From Floridanema aerugineum (GTDB lineage Bacteria > Cyanobacteriota > Cyanobacteriia > Cyanobacteriales > Aerosakkonemataceae): a stretch of 64,000 nucleotides of DNA. The first letter of the stretch is position 1, and each line of letters starts with the position of its first letter. The position numbers and the translations under genes were made by a program. The notes below the pieces were generated by a model. That model worked only from the letters and a program-made list of their open reading frames with translations, searched no databases and was not told the origin of the DNA. Positions 33,298 to 41,716 of this stretch are shown in pieces. Location: the NCBI RefSeq assembly GCF_041929345.1, contig NZ_JBHFNQ010000028.1, positions 1 to 64,000 on the forward strand, given 5' to 3'.

Positions 33298-34500
33298 ATG
33301 ATTACTAAAACAGTTGATGCAATTCTCGATCGCGCCCTCGCAGGTTACGATATATCAGAAGCAGAAGGAATTTTACTTTTGCAGCAAACAGACGCAGATA
33401 TTATTGCTGCTATTCGTGAAACTGCTGACGAACTGCGAAAACGCCAAGTCGGAGACACAGTAACTTACGTCATTAATCGCAACATTAACTTTACCAATAT
33501 CTGCGAACAGCATTGTAGTTTTTGCGCCTTTCGCCGCGACGAAGGAGAAACAGGCGCTTATTGGTTAGATTTACATCAAATTTTAGAAAAAACTACTGAT
33601 GCAATCCAAAGAGGTGCTACCGAAATTTGTATGCAGGGAGGACTTAACCCCAAAGCTAAACTTAATGGCACTTCTTTAGATTACTATCTTAACATAATTA
33701 AAGGCATTAAAAACGCATTTCCCGACTTACATTTACACGCCTTTTCCCCGCAAGAAGTACAATTTATTGCTAGAGAAGATGGATTAACATATACTGAAGT
33801 AATCGCCGCTTTGCGAGATGCGGGAGTTGGTTCAATACCCGGAACCGCTGCGGAAGTTTTAGATGATGAAATCCGAAAGGTAATTTGTCCTGAAAAAATT
33901 GATACTGCGACTTGGTTAGAAATTATTGGTACTGCACATAAATTAGGATTGCCTACAACTAGTACCATGCTTTCGGGACATATTGAAAAACCCGAACAGC
34001 AAATCAAGCATTTTAGTTTATTACGAAAATTGCAACAAACTGCTAAAGAAAAAGGATTGATTGGTTTTACTGAATTTATTCTTTTGCCTTTTGTGGGACA
34101 AGAAGCACCGAAGCCACTACGCCGCCGAGTTGGAAGAGATCAACCAGTTTTGTCAGATGCACTTTTACTAACTGCGGTAGCGAGAATTTTTCTAGGAAAT
34201 TGGATTATTAACCATCAACCGAGTTGGGTAAAACTTGGTTTAGCAGGTGCAACAACTGCCTTAACTTGGGGTTGTAATGATATTGGTGGGACGTTGATGG
34301 AAGAACATATTACCACAATGGCAGGTGCTCAAGGTGGTACTTGCATGGAAGTAGAAACTTTACAAGCTGCAATAAGTTCTTTAGGACGTAATGATCAGCA
34401 ACGAGATACAGTTTATCAGCCATTAACAAAAAGCACATTTTCTATTCCAAATGGTGCGTTACGCTACGCTAACACACCCTACGGTGACTTTGGGGCGTAA
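33298..34500 (+). CDS. cofH: FO synthase subunit CofH (radical SAM)
   Basis: The radical-SAM cluster motif CEQHCSFC gives Cys-x3-Cys-x2-Cys at 69/73/76. TEICMQGGLNP, HAFSPQEV, PGTAAEVLDDEIRKVICPEK and GHIEKPEQQIKH are the usual CofH segments. CofH joins a tyrosine-derived radical to 5-amino-6-ribitylaminouracil; CofG (not in this window) completes deazaflavin FO, used by cyanobacteria as a photolyase antenna. I chose ATG 33298 (MITKTVDAIL), giving 400 residues; an upstream start at 33169 adds an unlikely 43. The last 16 residues (NGALRYANTPYGDFGA) are encoded by a dispersed palindromic repeat, so the native C-terminus has been altered. Confidence 0.92.
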   Translation: MITKTVDAILDRALAGYDISEAEGILLLQQTDADIIAAIRETADELRKRQVGDTVTYVINRNINFTNICEQHCSFCAFRRDEGETGAYWLDLHQILEKTTDAIQRGATEICMQGGLNPKAKLNGTSLDYYLNIIKGIKNAFPDLHLHAFSPQEVQFIAREDGLTYTEVIAALRDAGVGSIPGTAAEVLDDEIRKVICPEKIDTATWLEIIGTAHKLGLPTTSTMLSGHIEKPEQQIKHFSLLRKLQQTAKEKGLIGFTEFILLPFVGQEAPKPLRRRVGRDQPVLSDALLLTAVARIFLGNWIINHQPSWVKLGLAGATTALTWGCNDIGGTLMEEHITTMAGAQGGTCMEVETLQAAISSLGRNDQQRDTVYQPLTKSTFSIPNGALRYANTPYGDFGA

Positions 34501-34590
34501 TTATCAGCAACAAGATACAGTTTATCAACCACTAACAAAAAACAAATTTTGTAGGGTGCGTTAGCGCAGCGTAACGCACCATTTGGTAAA
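34394..34590. repeat. Displaced duplication and 36-bp inverted repeat at the 3' end of cofH
   Basis: A 48-base segment at 34394-34441, in cofH, recurs at 34503-34550 after the stop (43 of 48 identical, offset 109). In addition 34447-34482 and 34551-34586 are inverted repeats matching at 34 of 36 positions, each holding a GGTGCGTTACGCT/AGCGTAACGCACC repeat unit. The structure could form a strong hairpin after cofH. A third copy of the GGTGCGTTA unit lies at 56267-56297. Confidence 0.8.
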
Positions 34591-34692
34591 GGTCCATTAC
34601 GTTAAGCAGTTTTAAGAAGATTTGATGAAGTTGTTAGCGCAGAGATGCAACCGGGAATTCTAAGAGTGTGACACTCTAGTTCGGTTTTTTGT

Positions 34693-35223
34693 ATGTCCAA
34701 GTTGTTAAAGTTTGCCTTATTAACTCTAGCGCTACAACCTTTACCAGCACTAGCCCAAATTCAAACAGAATATGGTTTTCCCATCACGGAAACTTCAAGG
34801 TGGGATTTACCATGTCACATGATTACTAGTAAGGGAAATACTCTCGACTTGGCAAGGTTGTGTGGTGGTACTTCCAGTACTCCCAGAACAGTAACAAGAT
34901 CTGTAACTCGAACGGCGCAGCGTGTTCCTGTTCGCAGAAAAAGACTTGGTTCTTCTGAATATGCAGCGCAATATGAGAAGTTGGCGGAAACTTATCCAGA
35001 TGAAAGGGTGAGAAATATGCTTTCGTCCAGTTCTTCCGATCCTGAATCAGTATGTAAGCGATTGGAAGCAGGTAAAACTGTTGAGGAAATCCGAACTGAG
35101 GATATAGGAGAGTTAAGCCGAAATCCTTCCGGTAACTCAACTCGTGATAATGCGCGGAAGCAGGATATAGAAATTACTTTGAAAGTAGCACCTCAATATT
35201 ATTGTCCAGAAGACAGAGATTAG
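34693..35223 (+). CDS. Secreted protein with DUF732-like C-terminus, unknown function
   Basis: The 176 residues start with a clear signal peptide (MSKLLKFALLTLALQPLPALA, cleavage expected after ALA, before QIQTEY). A middle basic segment (RTVTRSVTRTAQRVPVRRKRLG) follows. The C-terminal part has SVCKRLEAGKTVEEIR and ends APQYYCPED. The spacing of Cys and the 'C..L..G.(S/T)...I ... YCP' pattern recalls DUF732, but this is a weak match. There are four cysteines in the mature part, possibly two disulfides. It is followed by a strong terminator. Function unknown. Confidence 0.7.
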   Translation: MSKLLKFALLTLALQPLPALAQIQTEYGFPITETSRWDLPCHMITSKGNTLDLARLCGGTSSTPRTVTRSVTRTAQRVPVRRKRLGSSEYAAQYEKLAETYPDERVRNMLSSSSSDPESVCKRLEAGKTVEEIRTEDIGELSRNPSGNSTRDNARKQDIEITLKVAPQYYCPEDRD

Positions 35224-35278
35224 GTTTCTGCGAATACGCTACGAAAATCGATTAACTTTTGGCAAAATCCGAGTAAGT

Positions 35279-35325
35279 ACGATCGCGCAAACTGTCTCTT
35301 AGGCTACTGCGCGATCGTTTTTTTT
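35279..35325 (+). terminator. Rho-independent terminator
   Basis: An 11-bp GC-rich stem (ACGATCGCGCA, 35279-35289, with its complement at 35308-35318) has an 18-base loop. It is followed immediately by an eight-T run (35318-35325). It lies 56 bases after the DUF732-like gene and is a textbook terminator. Confidence 0.85.
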
Positions 35326-35335
35326 CATCTATTTC

Positions 35336-35421
35336 AGGACTTACGCAGTCAGTCGGAAAAATTCTAAATGTACTGTCAATTCATGAATTGACACTACATT
35401 TAAATATTCTGCGTAATTCCT
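35336..35421. repeat. 86-bp inverted-repeat element containing the AATTCATGAATT palindrome
   Basis: Terminal repeats AGGACTTACGCAG (35336-35348) and CTGCGTAATTCCT (35409-35421) match with one mismatch. Inside is a TGTCAATTCATGAATTGACA palindrome (35374-35393). The AGGACTTACGCA end is, to my knowledge, a frequent dispersed repeat in cyanobacteria. This looks like a MITE-type element with a second palindromic repeat inside it. Confidence 0.65.
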
Positions 35422-35452
35422 CTATTTTTTCCTAGCAAAATCGTAGGGTGCC

Positions 35453-36562
35453 TCAGAAAGAAACTTCCGATTTCTTTTGCTTCTCTGCTATAAATTTTTT
35501 GAGAATTTTGTTACTTTTTAACGGCAACCAAAGCAGGGCTAAGTAGTCATTCTTTTTGACTAACTCCCAAATAAGTAAAGGAATTGCACAAGCAATAATG
35601 AAGGCACTAACGTTATTGAAGTAGGTGTAATCATGAAATATCTTGGATAATAAACCCGATGCTTTCAATTGAAAGAATTCATGGAATATTAAAATAAACA
35701 TACTTCCAGCACCAATGTATGAAAGTGTCTCTCTTATGGCTTTATATTGGGAAATTAACTTAGAAAAACATAAGACAATATATATTCCACAAATTGCCTC
35801 TAAGGTAGATATTAGCAGATTGTCGTATCTTCTTTCACTCAGATCCATTGTATAGTTAAAGTAATAATGGCAAAACCAAAATCCGAACAAGCTCAATGCC
35901 AAATATTGGTTTTTAACCTGGAAATCAAAAACCTGTTTTTTTAGCATAAATCCTAACAAAAAGAAAAATAAGCTAATTAGCAGGATATCCAAACTAAGAG
36001 GAAGACCACGCAGTAAATGTTCGCTAAAAATTTTGTCCAGAATAGTTGTATTATCAATCGGAATTTCCCAGAAACAATTAATACTGAGTATTCCTATTAA
36101 TAGGACAAATGACATCACACAAATCTGCAATAATTTGTTAATTTCACACAGATTAGTTACCTTTATAAGCAACCAGGAAAATATGAAAATAGCCCAAAGA
36201 TGTGGGAGAAACCACAAAGGAGCCCATTCAGCAAGAATTGTATTCTCAGTTTCATAAACGAGTCCAGCGAGATATCTTATTGGTGAATAATTATGCGACG
36301 GTACATAAATGGCTCCCACTATCATCAATGTCACTAAATATGGTTTGATAAGTGAGTCAAATTTGACCAGCATTAATTCTGTTATTTTGCCATTAACCTT
36401 AAAGAACAATCCTGCTATAAAGAAGAACAATGGCAGATGAAAGGAATATATTATGTTGAATAATTCTCCTTTTTCGTTTAATACAATCTCGTTGTGACCA
36501 AATACCACCAATAAAATTCCTAAACCTTTGGCTATATCAATATACTGTAGTCTACCATTCAT
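35453..36562 (-). CDS. Acyltransferase-3 family membrane protein
   Basis: This integral membrane protein of about 369 residues starts RLQYIDIAKGLGILLVVFGHNEI. The catalytic-type His in FGH and the following FHLPLFFFIAGLFFK are the hallmark of the acyltransferase-3 (OafA/NodX/fucose O-acetylase-like) family. It has about ten membrane helices. Members O-acylate surface polysaccharides. The exopolysaccharide cluster is 10 kb away, so it might decorate that polymer, but this is speculation. The ATG at 36562 has GAGGT 7 bases upstream and is preferred over the GTG one codon earlier. The tail is basic (AEKQKKSEVSF). Confidence 0.9.
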   Translation of the reverse strand: MNGRLQYIDIAKGLGILLVVFGHNEIVLNEKGELFNIIYSFHLPLFFFIAGLFFKVNGKITELMLVKFDSLIKPYLVTLMIVGAIYVPSHNYSPIRYLAGLVYETENTILAEWAPLWFLPHLWAIFIFSWLLIKVTNLCEINKLLQICVMSFVLLIGILSINCFWEIPIDNTTILDKIFSEHLLRGLPLSLDILLISLFFFLLGFMLKKQVFDFQVKNQYLALSLFGFWFCHYYFNYTMDLSERRYDNLLISTLEAICGIYIVLCFSKLISQYKAIRETLSYIGAGSMFILIFHEFFQLKASGLLSKIFHDYTYFNNVSAFIIACAIPLLIWELVKKNDYLALLWLPLKSNKILKKFIAEKQKKSEVSF

Positions 36563-36565
36563 CAC

Positions 36566-37082
36566 TTTTACCTCAAAATCTCACATTTGTGTTCCTGTTT
36601 GGTAGTTGCACTCTAGAATGAACAATACTTATTTATGTGTATATATTACCAGGTTTGCTTACAGTATGTATAAAAAGTTACGAAGATCCATTAAAGAAAT
36701 GATTCTAAATATAAGATTTTTTTAAAGTTATAAATATAGGGAAATTTCTCGAACAGCTACACCAAATATACAATCTCTTAACCAAATTTTTGGGAATCTA
36801 AATACATTGACGAAGGAATTTTGCTTGGGTTTGAGTGCAAGCGTAAAAGCCAGCTTGGTATAATTGTTTCAAGTTAATTACCGAAGATTGTTGTTGAGTC
36901 ATTGGCTGATAGATTTTAGGTTTTAGATTTTCATTCCTTCTACCTTGGAGCCGGGGAGTCTTGGAGCCTTGTTGCACCAATTTTGGGATGACTTTGGCTT
37001 GGGAATGGTAACATTATCAGGATAAGCCGATTCTATTGAAGTAAAAATCCCAAGCTTTGTCGGCAGTGGGAATTTCTTGATA
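36566..37082. other. About 510-bp AT-rich intergenic region
   Basis: There is no convincing gene. A 60-codon frame on the minus strand (36798-36980) has no family match and an unremarkable composition; I do not call it. No known RNA, repeat or clear promoter was seen. Confidence 0.4.
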
Positions 37083-38867
37083 ATGAGGAAAAAAAATAAA
37101 TCTTCTCTAATCCTAACTGTAGCTGCGATCGCCGCAATTATTAATGGCGGTGTTGCTGCTTACTGGGTAATAATGCAGGAAAAATCAATGCAGGAAAACT
37201 TACCTGTAGGTGCTGCAATAATTCCCCAAGATGCTTTAATGGCGTTATCTGTTTCGACAAATGAGCGACAATGGCAACAGTTGCGCGAGTTTGGTACCTC
37301 ACAAAGTCAAGCTGGTTTTGAGCAAAGTTTAGCGAAGTTGCGCTCGCGCTTTCTCACTGCCAATGGTTACAATTATCAGCAACATATCCAACCTTGGCTA
37401 GGTCAACAAGTAACTATAGCTTTTTTGTCACCGCCGAAAAAAACCTCCCAGGGGAAACTTACTAAACAAATTACCCCTGCCACAGAATCAGAAAATTCGG
37501 AAACAGAAGCGCCAGAACCAGAAAAACAATCAGTGGTGATGGTATTACCAATTGATCACCCACTTCAGGCAAAACAAATATTAGAACAACCCCAAAGTCC
37601 GGTTAATAAAAATCAGTGGACTCAACGGGAATATCAAGGTGTGACGATTAAAGAAACCAAAGTAAATGAGGATGAAAGTTACTCAACAGCCGTTATTGAT
37701 GGGCAATTTTTAGTAATTAGTACAGATAGTAGAGGGATCGATCGAGTAATTGATACCCACAAAGGAGGAGCATCTTTAGCCAACACTCCAGGTTACAGCG
37801 AAGCTTTGCAAAAAATCGCTGACAACCAATCTTTTGCTAAATTATATGTGAATATTCCCGCCGCCGCAGTAGCCGCAAACATCCCGGGGCAGGAAATTTC
37901 TCCCCAAGGATTAGCACAAATTCAACAACAGCAAGGTTTGGCATCAAATATTATTTTAGAATCTCAAGGGATTAGGTTTAAAAATATTTCCTGGTTAAAA
38001 CCAAATAGTCAAAGGAAATACCAAATAACCAATAATGCTGGAACGATGCCTCAACTATTACCAGCTAATACTTTAATGATGGTTTCGGGCGGAAACTTCA
38101 AACTGTTTTGGCAAGAATATGTCCAAGGTGCCGAATCAAATCCGATGACACCTTTTAAACCAAAGGAGTTAAGAAGTGCGGTAAAAAGTTTCACTGGGCT
38201 AGATTTAGAGCAAGATTTGGTTTCTTGGATGGGAGGAGAATTTTCTTTATCATTAATTCCGGCAAAGCCAGCAAATCAAGAAAATTCTCAATCGCCAAAT
38301 ATTGGCCCAGGTGTGGTGTTTATGGTGAAAACTAGCGATCGCCAAACTGCCGAAAAAAACCTGGCACAACTCAATGAAATAATGAGTGATAAATACAAAT
38401 TTAAAGCTGAAAAAAGTCAATTAGCTAATCAACCAGTAGTTAATTTAGTCTCTCCAGAATTAGGAGTAAAAATTTCTCAAGGTTGGTTAGATGGCAATAT
38501 TGCCTTTCTAACTTTAGGCGCACCAATCACAGAAGAAATTCTGCCTCGACCCAAAAACAATCTAACTCAAAACGAATTATTCCGCAGCACAGTTCCTTCA
38601 GAACTTAAACCGAATAACGGTCACTTTTTCCTAGATATTGAACGAATGGGGGTAGATACTACAGCTAACTTGCTGAGTTTTCTATTGCGACTTTCACCCG
38701 ATATAACTACTCAAAATAACCTGAGAAATCAGCTTTCTCCCATGCAAGCAATAGGCGTTACCGCAGCAGTCAGCGACGAACGCAGTAGCCGCTTCGACAT
38801 TTTCGTGAAGTTGAAAAAAGTCAACGAAGGAGGAACTTTGCCAGCGCCTAATGCGCCGCCGAAGTAG
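37083..38867 (+). CDS. DUF3352 family protein
   Basis: This protein of about 594 residues has an N-terminal membrane anchor (KSSLILTVAAIAAIINGGVAAYWVIM, residues 5-30). The DUF3352 signature follows directly: PVGAAIIPQDALMALSVSTNERQWQQLREFGT, then QQHIQPWLGQQVTIAFL. The large extracytoplasmic part has a repeated alpha/beta layout. A low-complexity Glu/Pro segment (about 120-145) interrupts it. The function is unknown. The 3' end (TAG) runs straight into an 8-bp tandem repeat. The ATG at 37083 is chosen; a TTG two codons upstream is possible. Confidence 0.9.
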   Translation: MRKKNKSSLILTVAAIAAIINGGVAAYWVIMQEKSMQENLPVGAAIIPQDALMALSVSTNERQWQQLREFGTSQSQAGFEQSLAKLRSRFLTANGYNYQQHIQPWLGQQVTIAFLSPPKKTSQGKLTKQITPATESENSETEAPEPEKQSVVMVLPIDHPLQAKQILEQPQSPVNKNQWTQREYQGVTIKETKVNEDESYSTAVIDGQFLVISTDSRGIDRVIDTHKGGASLANTPGYSEALQKIADNQSFAKLYVNIPAAAVAANIPGQEISPQGLAQIQQQQGLASNIILESQGIRFKNISWLKPNSQRKYQITNNAGTMPQLLPANTLMMVSGGNFKLFWQEYVQGAESNPMTPFKPKELRSAVKSFTGLDLEQDLVSWMGGEFSLSLIPAKPANQENSQSPNIGPGVVFMVKTSDRQTAEKNLAQLNEIMSDKYKFKAEKSQLANQPVVNLVSPELGVKISQGWLDGNIAFLTLGAPITEEILPRPKNNLTQNELFRSTVPSELKPNNGHFFLDIERMGVDTTANLLSFLLRLSPDITTQNNLRNQLSPMQAIGVTAAVSDERSSRFDIFVKLKKVNEGGTLPAPNAPPK

Positions 38868-38930
38868 GGGAGATGGGGAGATGGGGGGATGGGGAGATGG
38901 GGAGATGGGGAGATGGGGGGATGGGGAAGT
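38867..38930. repeat. 8-bp tandem repeat GGGGAGAT, seven copies
   Basis: Seven consecutive octamers GGGGAGAT or GGGGGGAT run from 38867 to 38922 with a partial eighth. The first G is the last base of the DUF3352 stop codon TAG. A near-identical arrangement follows the AAA gene stop at 62394-62396. Confidence 0.9.
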
Positions 38931-39092
38931 TTATTAACTCAAAACTCAAAAAACGAAGCCAAGAACTCTCCCTACCTCCCTACCTCCCCTAACCGAACCC
39001 ACCTCTTCTTCCCAGTCCCTTATATCTTTGTGGTAATAAGCTGCCAGAATTAATACAGCGACAGATAAGACAAGATGGGGGAGAACACTTTT

Positions 39093-40142
39093 ATGAATCT
39101 GGTTTTACTCCAGAATTGGTTGGATAACACCAGTTTTGCGATTTTATTCATTACCATGCTGGTTTATTGGGGTGGGGCAGCATTTCCCAATATTCCGGTT
39201 TTACCAGCATTGGGAACAGCGGGGATGACTGTAGCCAACATGAGCATCGCCTGCTTACTGGGGGCACGCTGGATAGAAGCGGGATATTTTCCCTTAAGCA
39301 ACCTCTACGAATCTCTATTTTTCCTGACTTGGGGAATTACCACAATTCATTTAATCGCGGAAAATATGAGTCGTAGTCGGTTGGTGGGAGTTGTCACCGC
39401 ACCTGTAGCGATGGCGATAACTGCGTTTGCTGCATTGTCTTTACCCGCGCAAATGCAAACCGCAGAACCTTTGGTACCCGCACTCAAATCAAACTGGTTA
39501 ATGATGCACGTCAGCGTCATGATGTTGAGTTATTCTTGTTTGATGGTTGGGTCGTTATTAGCGATCGCATTTTTAGTTCTCACCAGAGGAAAAAACATCG
39601 AATTGCGAGGCAGTTCTGTAGGTACAGGGGGCTTTCGGAACAACCATTATCAACTGCGTCGTTACGGAGATTTAGTAACACAAACCGCAGGTGGTAAAGT
39701 CGAACAAACTGCTGCCATCAGTAGCGAAATTCAATATAACAGCAACAGTAAAACAGCGGTTTTAGAGGTAGTCAAAACGGCAGCAAAAGAAACAACAGTC
39801 GAACCACTTTCGCCCCAACGTTTGAACTTAGCCGAAATATTGGATAATATTAGTTATCGAGTAATTGGCTTAGGATTTCCGCTGTTAACAATAGGGATCA
39901 TAGCTGGGGCTGTTTGGGCCAATGAAGCATGGGGTTCTTATTGGAGTTGGGACCCGAAAGAAACCTGGGCATTAATTACTTGGTTAGTATTTGCAGCTTA
40001 CCTACACGCCCGAATTACTCGTGGATGGCAAGGGAGAAAACCCGCAATTTTAGCAGCTACAGGCTTTGTTGTCGTCTGGGTTTGTTACTTAGGAGTTAAC
40101 TTGCTAGGTAAAGGTTTACACAGCTACGGCTGGTTCTTCTAA
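39093..40142 (+). CDS. Cytochrome c biogenesis protein CcsA/ResC type
   Basis: This protein of about 349 residues has roughly eight membrane segments. The haem-handling motif WGSYWSWDPKETWALITW and conserved histidines in membrane loops (MMHVSVMMLSYS, YLHARITRGW, GKGLHSYGWFF) define the CcsA/CcmF/ResC family. With a ResB-like partner it forms the System II haem export and ligation complex on the p side of the thylakoid/plasma membrane. The start used (ATG 39093) is preceded by GGGGGAG at 9 bases and gives MNLVLLQNWLDN. A hydrophilic insert occurs at about 165-240. In cyanobacteria this gene is usually called ccsA or ccsB; the ResB-like partner is not nearby. Confidence 0.95.
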   Translation: MNLVLLQNWLDNTSFAILFITMLVYWGGAAFPNIPVLPALGTAGMTVANMSIACLLGARWIEAGYFPLSNLYESLFFLTWGITTIHLIAENMSRSRLVGVVTAPVAMAITAFAALSLPAQMQTAEPLVPALKSNWLMMHVSVMMLSYSCLMVGSLLAIAFLVLTRGKNIELRGSSVGTGGFRNNHYQLRRYGDLVTQTAGGKVEQTAAISSEIQYNSNSKTAVLEVVKTAAKETTVEPLSPQRLNLAEILDNISYRVIGLGFPLLTIGIIAGAVWANEAWGSYWSWDPKETWALITWLVFAAYLHARITRGWQGRKPAILAATGFVVVWVCYLGVNLLGKGLHSYGWFF

Positions 40143-40414
40143 TCTTCAAGTTTAAGCGATCGGCACTCAATTATTGTTAATTGTCAGCTGGTCGCTAACC
40201 TTTTGCAAATTTATGCAAAATTACGCAGAAATATAGAATAATTTAAATATTTGTGAGTTATTCTAGAAAGTTGTGTATTTAATTTGCTAATTAGCTGTCA
40301 CCGAGAATTGAGCGCAGTTGTCTTCCTAGCTGCAAAAGCTGATCCCTCTTACTGACTAAGGCGTAAATTAAATCCTAAAAAGCTGATTAACGTTCAGCTA
40401 AGTGTAAGCTCCTT

Positions 40415-40783
40415 ATGATTACAATTCTACTGGTCGATGATAGCCCTACAGTCAGGGTTATGGTTTCAGAACTACTTAGAAGTAAAGGTATAAACGTTAT
40501 TGAAGCAGGTGACGGCATTGAAGCAATGGAAAAAATGCAGGTTCAATGTCCAGATTTAGTAATAACTGATATTGTTATGCCTAGAATGAATGGTTATGAA
40601 CTTTGTCGTTGGATCAAGACACAATTTAAGGATAAATATATACCAGTAATTATGTGTACAAGTAAAGATCAACAATTCGATCATTACTGGGGAATTAAGC
40701 AAGGTGCAGATGCTTATATTACTAAACCATTTGAACCTGTGGATTTGATTAGAGCAATTAAAAAGCTTTTAGTTAGGAATTAA
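40415..40783 (+). CDS. CheY-like single-domain response regulator
   Basis: The 122 residues form one receiver domain, with acidic Asp8/Asp9, phospho-acceptor Asp52 (ITDIVMPRMNGYEL), Thr82 (CTS) and Lys104. The segment FDHYWGIKQGADAYITKPF resembles cyanobacterial PilH/TaxY-type pilus chemotaxis regulators; HmpB at 46514 shares it. It could serve the hmp locus 6 kb downstream or another kinase. Two tandem KGK genes follow, which suggests a link, but the 87-base gap and separate leader make an operon uncertain. Confidence 0.93.
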   Translation: MITILLVDDSPTVRVMVSELLRSKGINVIEAGDGIEAMEKMQVQCPDLVITDIVMPRMNGYELCRWIKTQFKDKYIPVIMCTSKDQQFDHYWGIKQGADAYITKPFEPVDLIRAIKKLLVRN

Positions 40784-40870
40784 TAAAAAATTACTAAATG
40801 ACAGGTAAATCAATTATAATAAACAGCCTATGTGGTAGTTCATTAATTAAATTATACCTAAACTACTGTT

Positions 40871-41176
40871 ATGGAAAATAAATTTGAACCCCTAGACCTA
40901 GAAAATGACATTGTATCTGGAATTACTGAAAAAATTCTGGGTGGTCGTCGCACTTTTACAGCCGAAGATTTACTGAAATCTCTCAAGGAATACTTGAGTA
41001 CTGAAGGCTACAAAGGTTTCTTTGAGAACGGAATAGATTGTAAAATTTTGAAACCTGGCAAAAATTGGCAAAAAGGAAAAATTAGAATTACCCTAGAATT
41101 TTGCCCAGACGAACAAACCCAACCACCCTCTCCACTCGATGATCTTCGTAAACAATTGAAAGAAACCGAAAACTAA
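40871..41176 (+). CDS. KGK-domain protein, copy 1
   Basis: This 101-residue protein carries the KGK motif: GRRTFTAEDLLKSLKEYLS at the start of the domain, then CKILKPGKNWQKGKIRITLEFCPDEQ. A charged tail DDLRKQLKETEN follows. KGK-domain proteins are, to my knowledge, almost confined to cyanobacteria and have no established function. The copy at 41257 shares the C-terminal half almost exactly but differs in the N-terminal part, so they are diverged paralogues. It lies 87 bases after a CheY-like regulator. Confidence 0.88.
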   Translation: MENKFEPLDLENDIVSGITEKILGGRRTFTAEDLLKSLKEYLSTEGYKGFFENGIDCKILKPGKNWQKGKIRITLEFCPDEQTQPPSPLDDLRKQLKETEN

Positions 41177-41256
41177 CTCTTCTCTTCTCTCTTCATCTTC
41201 CTTCGTGCCCTTCGTGTCTTCGTGGTTCAATCTCAAATAAAATAGGAGTGTTATAA
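41177..41256. repeat. Pyrimidine-rich repeat with CTTCGTGTCTTCGTGGTTC core
   Basis: This T/C-rich stretch with the core CTTCGTGTCTTCGTGGTTC separates the two KGK genes. Similar stretches follow the second KGK gene (41590-41636, core CCTCTGCGCCTCTGCGGTTC) and precede tilS (41667-41708). They represent a dispersed cyanobacterial repeat. Confidence 0.6.
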
Positions 41257-41586
41257 ATGGATAATTTTGAGGAACTTAACAAAAACGATGTAGTCTCAGT
41301 TGAGAATTTTAATGTAATTAGAATAGGTGTTATACCTCAACAAATGCTAAAAGTAGAGCTATTTGAAGAACAAGTAATAAGACATCTCATAGGAAATCCG
41401 GGAGATCAAAGGATAGAACAGTGGCTAAACAAAGGAGTGAAATGTGAAGTATTACAACCAGGGGGAGATTGGCAAAAAGGGAAAGTAAGGATGAAAATAA
41501 CCCTAGAATTTTGCCCAGATGAACCTAAACAACCACCTTCTCCACTAGATGATCTTCGTAAACAAATGAAAGAAACCGAAAACTAA
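41257..41586 (+). CDS. KGK-domain protein, copy 2
   Basis: This 109-residue paralogue of the protein at 40871 shares the KGK core CEVLQPGGDWQKGKVRMKITLEFCPDE and the tail DDLRKQMKETEN. Its N-terminal half (VVSVENFNVIRIGVIPQQMLKVELFEEQVIRH) differs clearly, which points to different partners or ligands. A good AGGAG precedes the start. The repeat-rich spacers before and after both KGK genes suggest duplication between dispersed repeats. Confidence 0.88.
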   Translation: MDNFEELNKNDVVSVENFNVIRIGVIPQQMLKVELFEEQVIRHLIGNPGDQRIEQWLNKGVKCEVLQPGGDWQKGKVRMKITLEFCPDEPKQPPSPLDDLRKQMKETEN

Positions 41587-41716
41587 CTCTTCTCTTCCTC
41601 TTCCTCTGTGTCCTCTGCGCCTCTGCGGTTCAAAAAAAGCTATTTCCCAAATCAATAAAATTAACTCTTTCTCTTTCTTAGCGTCCTTTGCGTTCTTTGC
41701 GGTTCAAACCTCTTAA
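41587..41716. repeat. Two further pyrimidine-rich repeat copies before tilS
   Basis: Two CT-rich stretches ending in CTGCGGTTC and TTTGCGGTTC lie back to back. They have the same consensus as the spacer at 41177-41256. No gene or promoter is seen; the tilS start follows within 15 bases of the last copy. Confidence 0.55.

Noticed and set aside
36798..36980. 60-codon minus-strand frame in the 36.6-37.1 kb gap
   Set aside because: No family match, no ribosome site and unremarkable composition.
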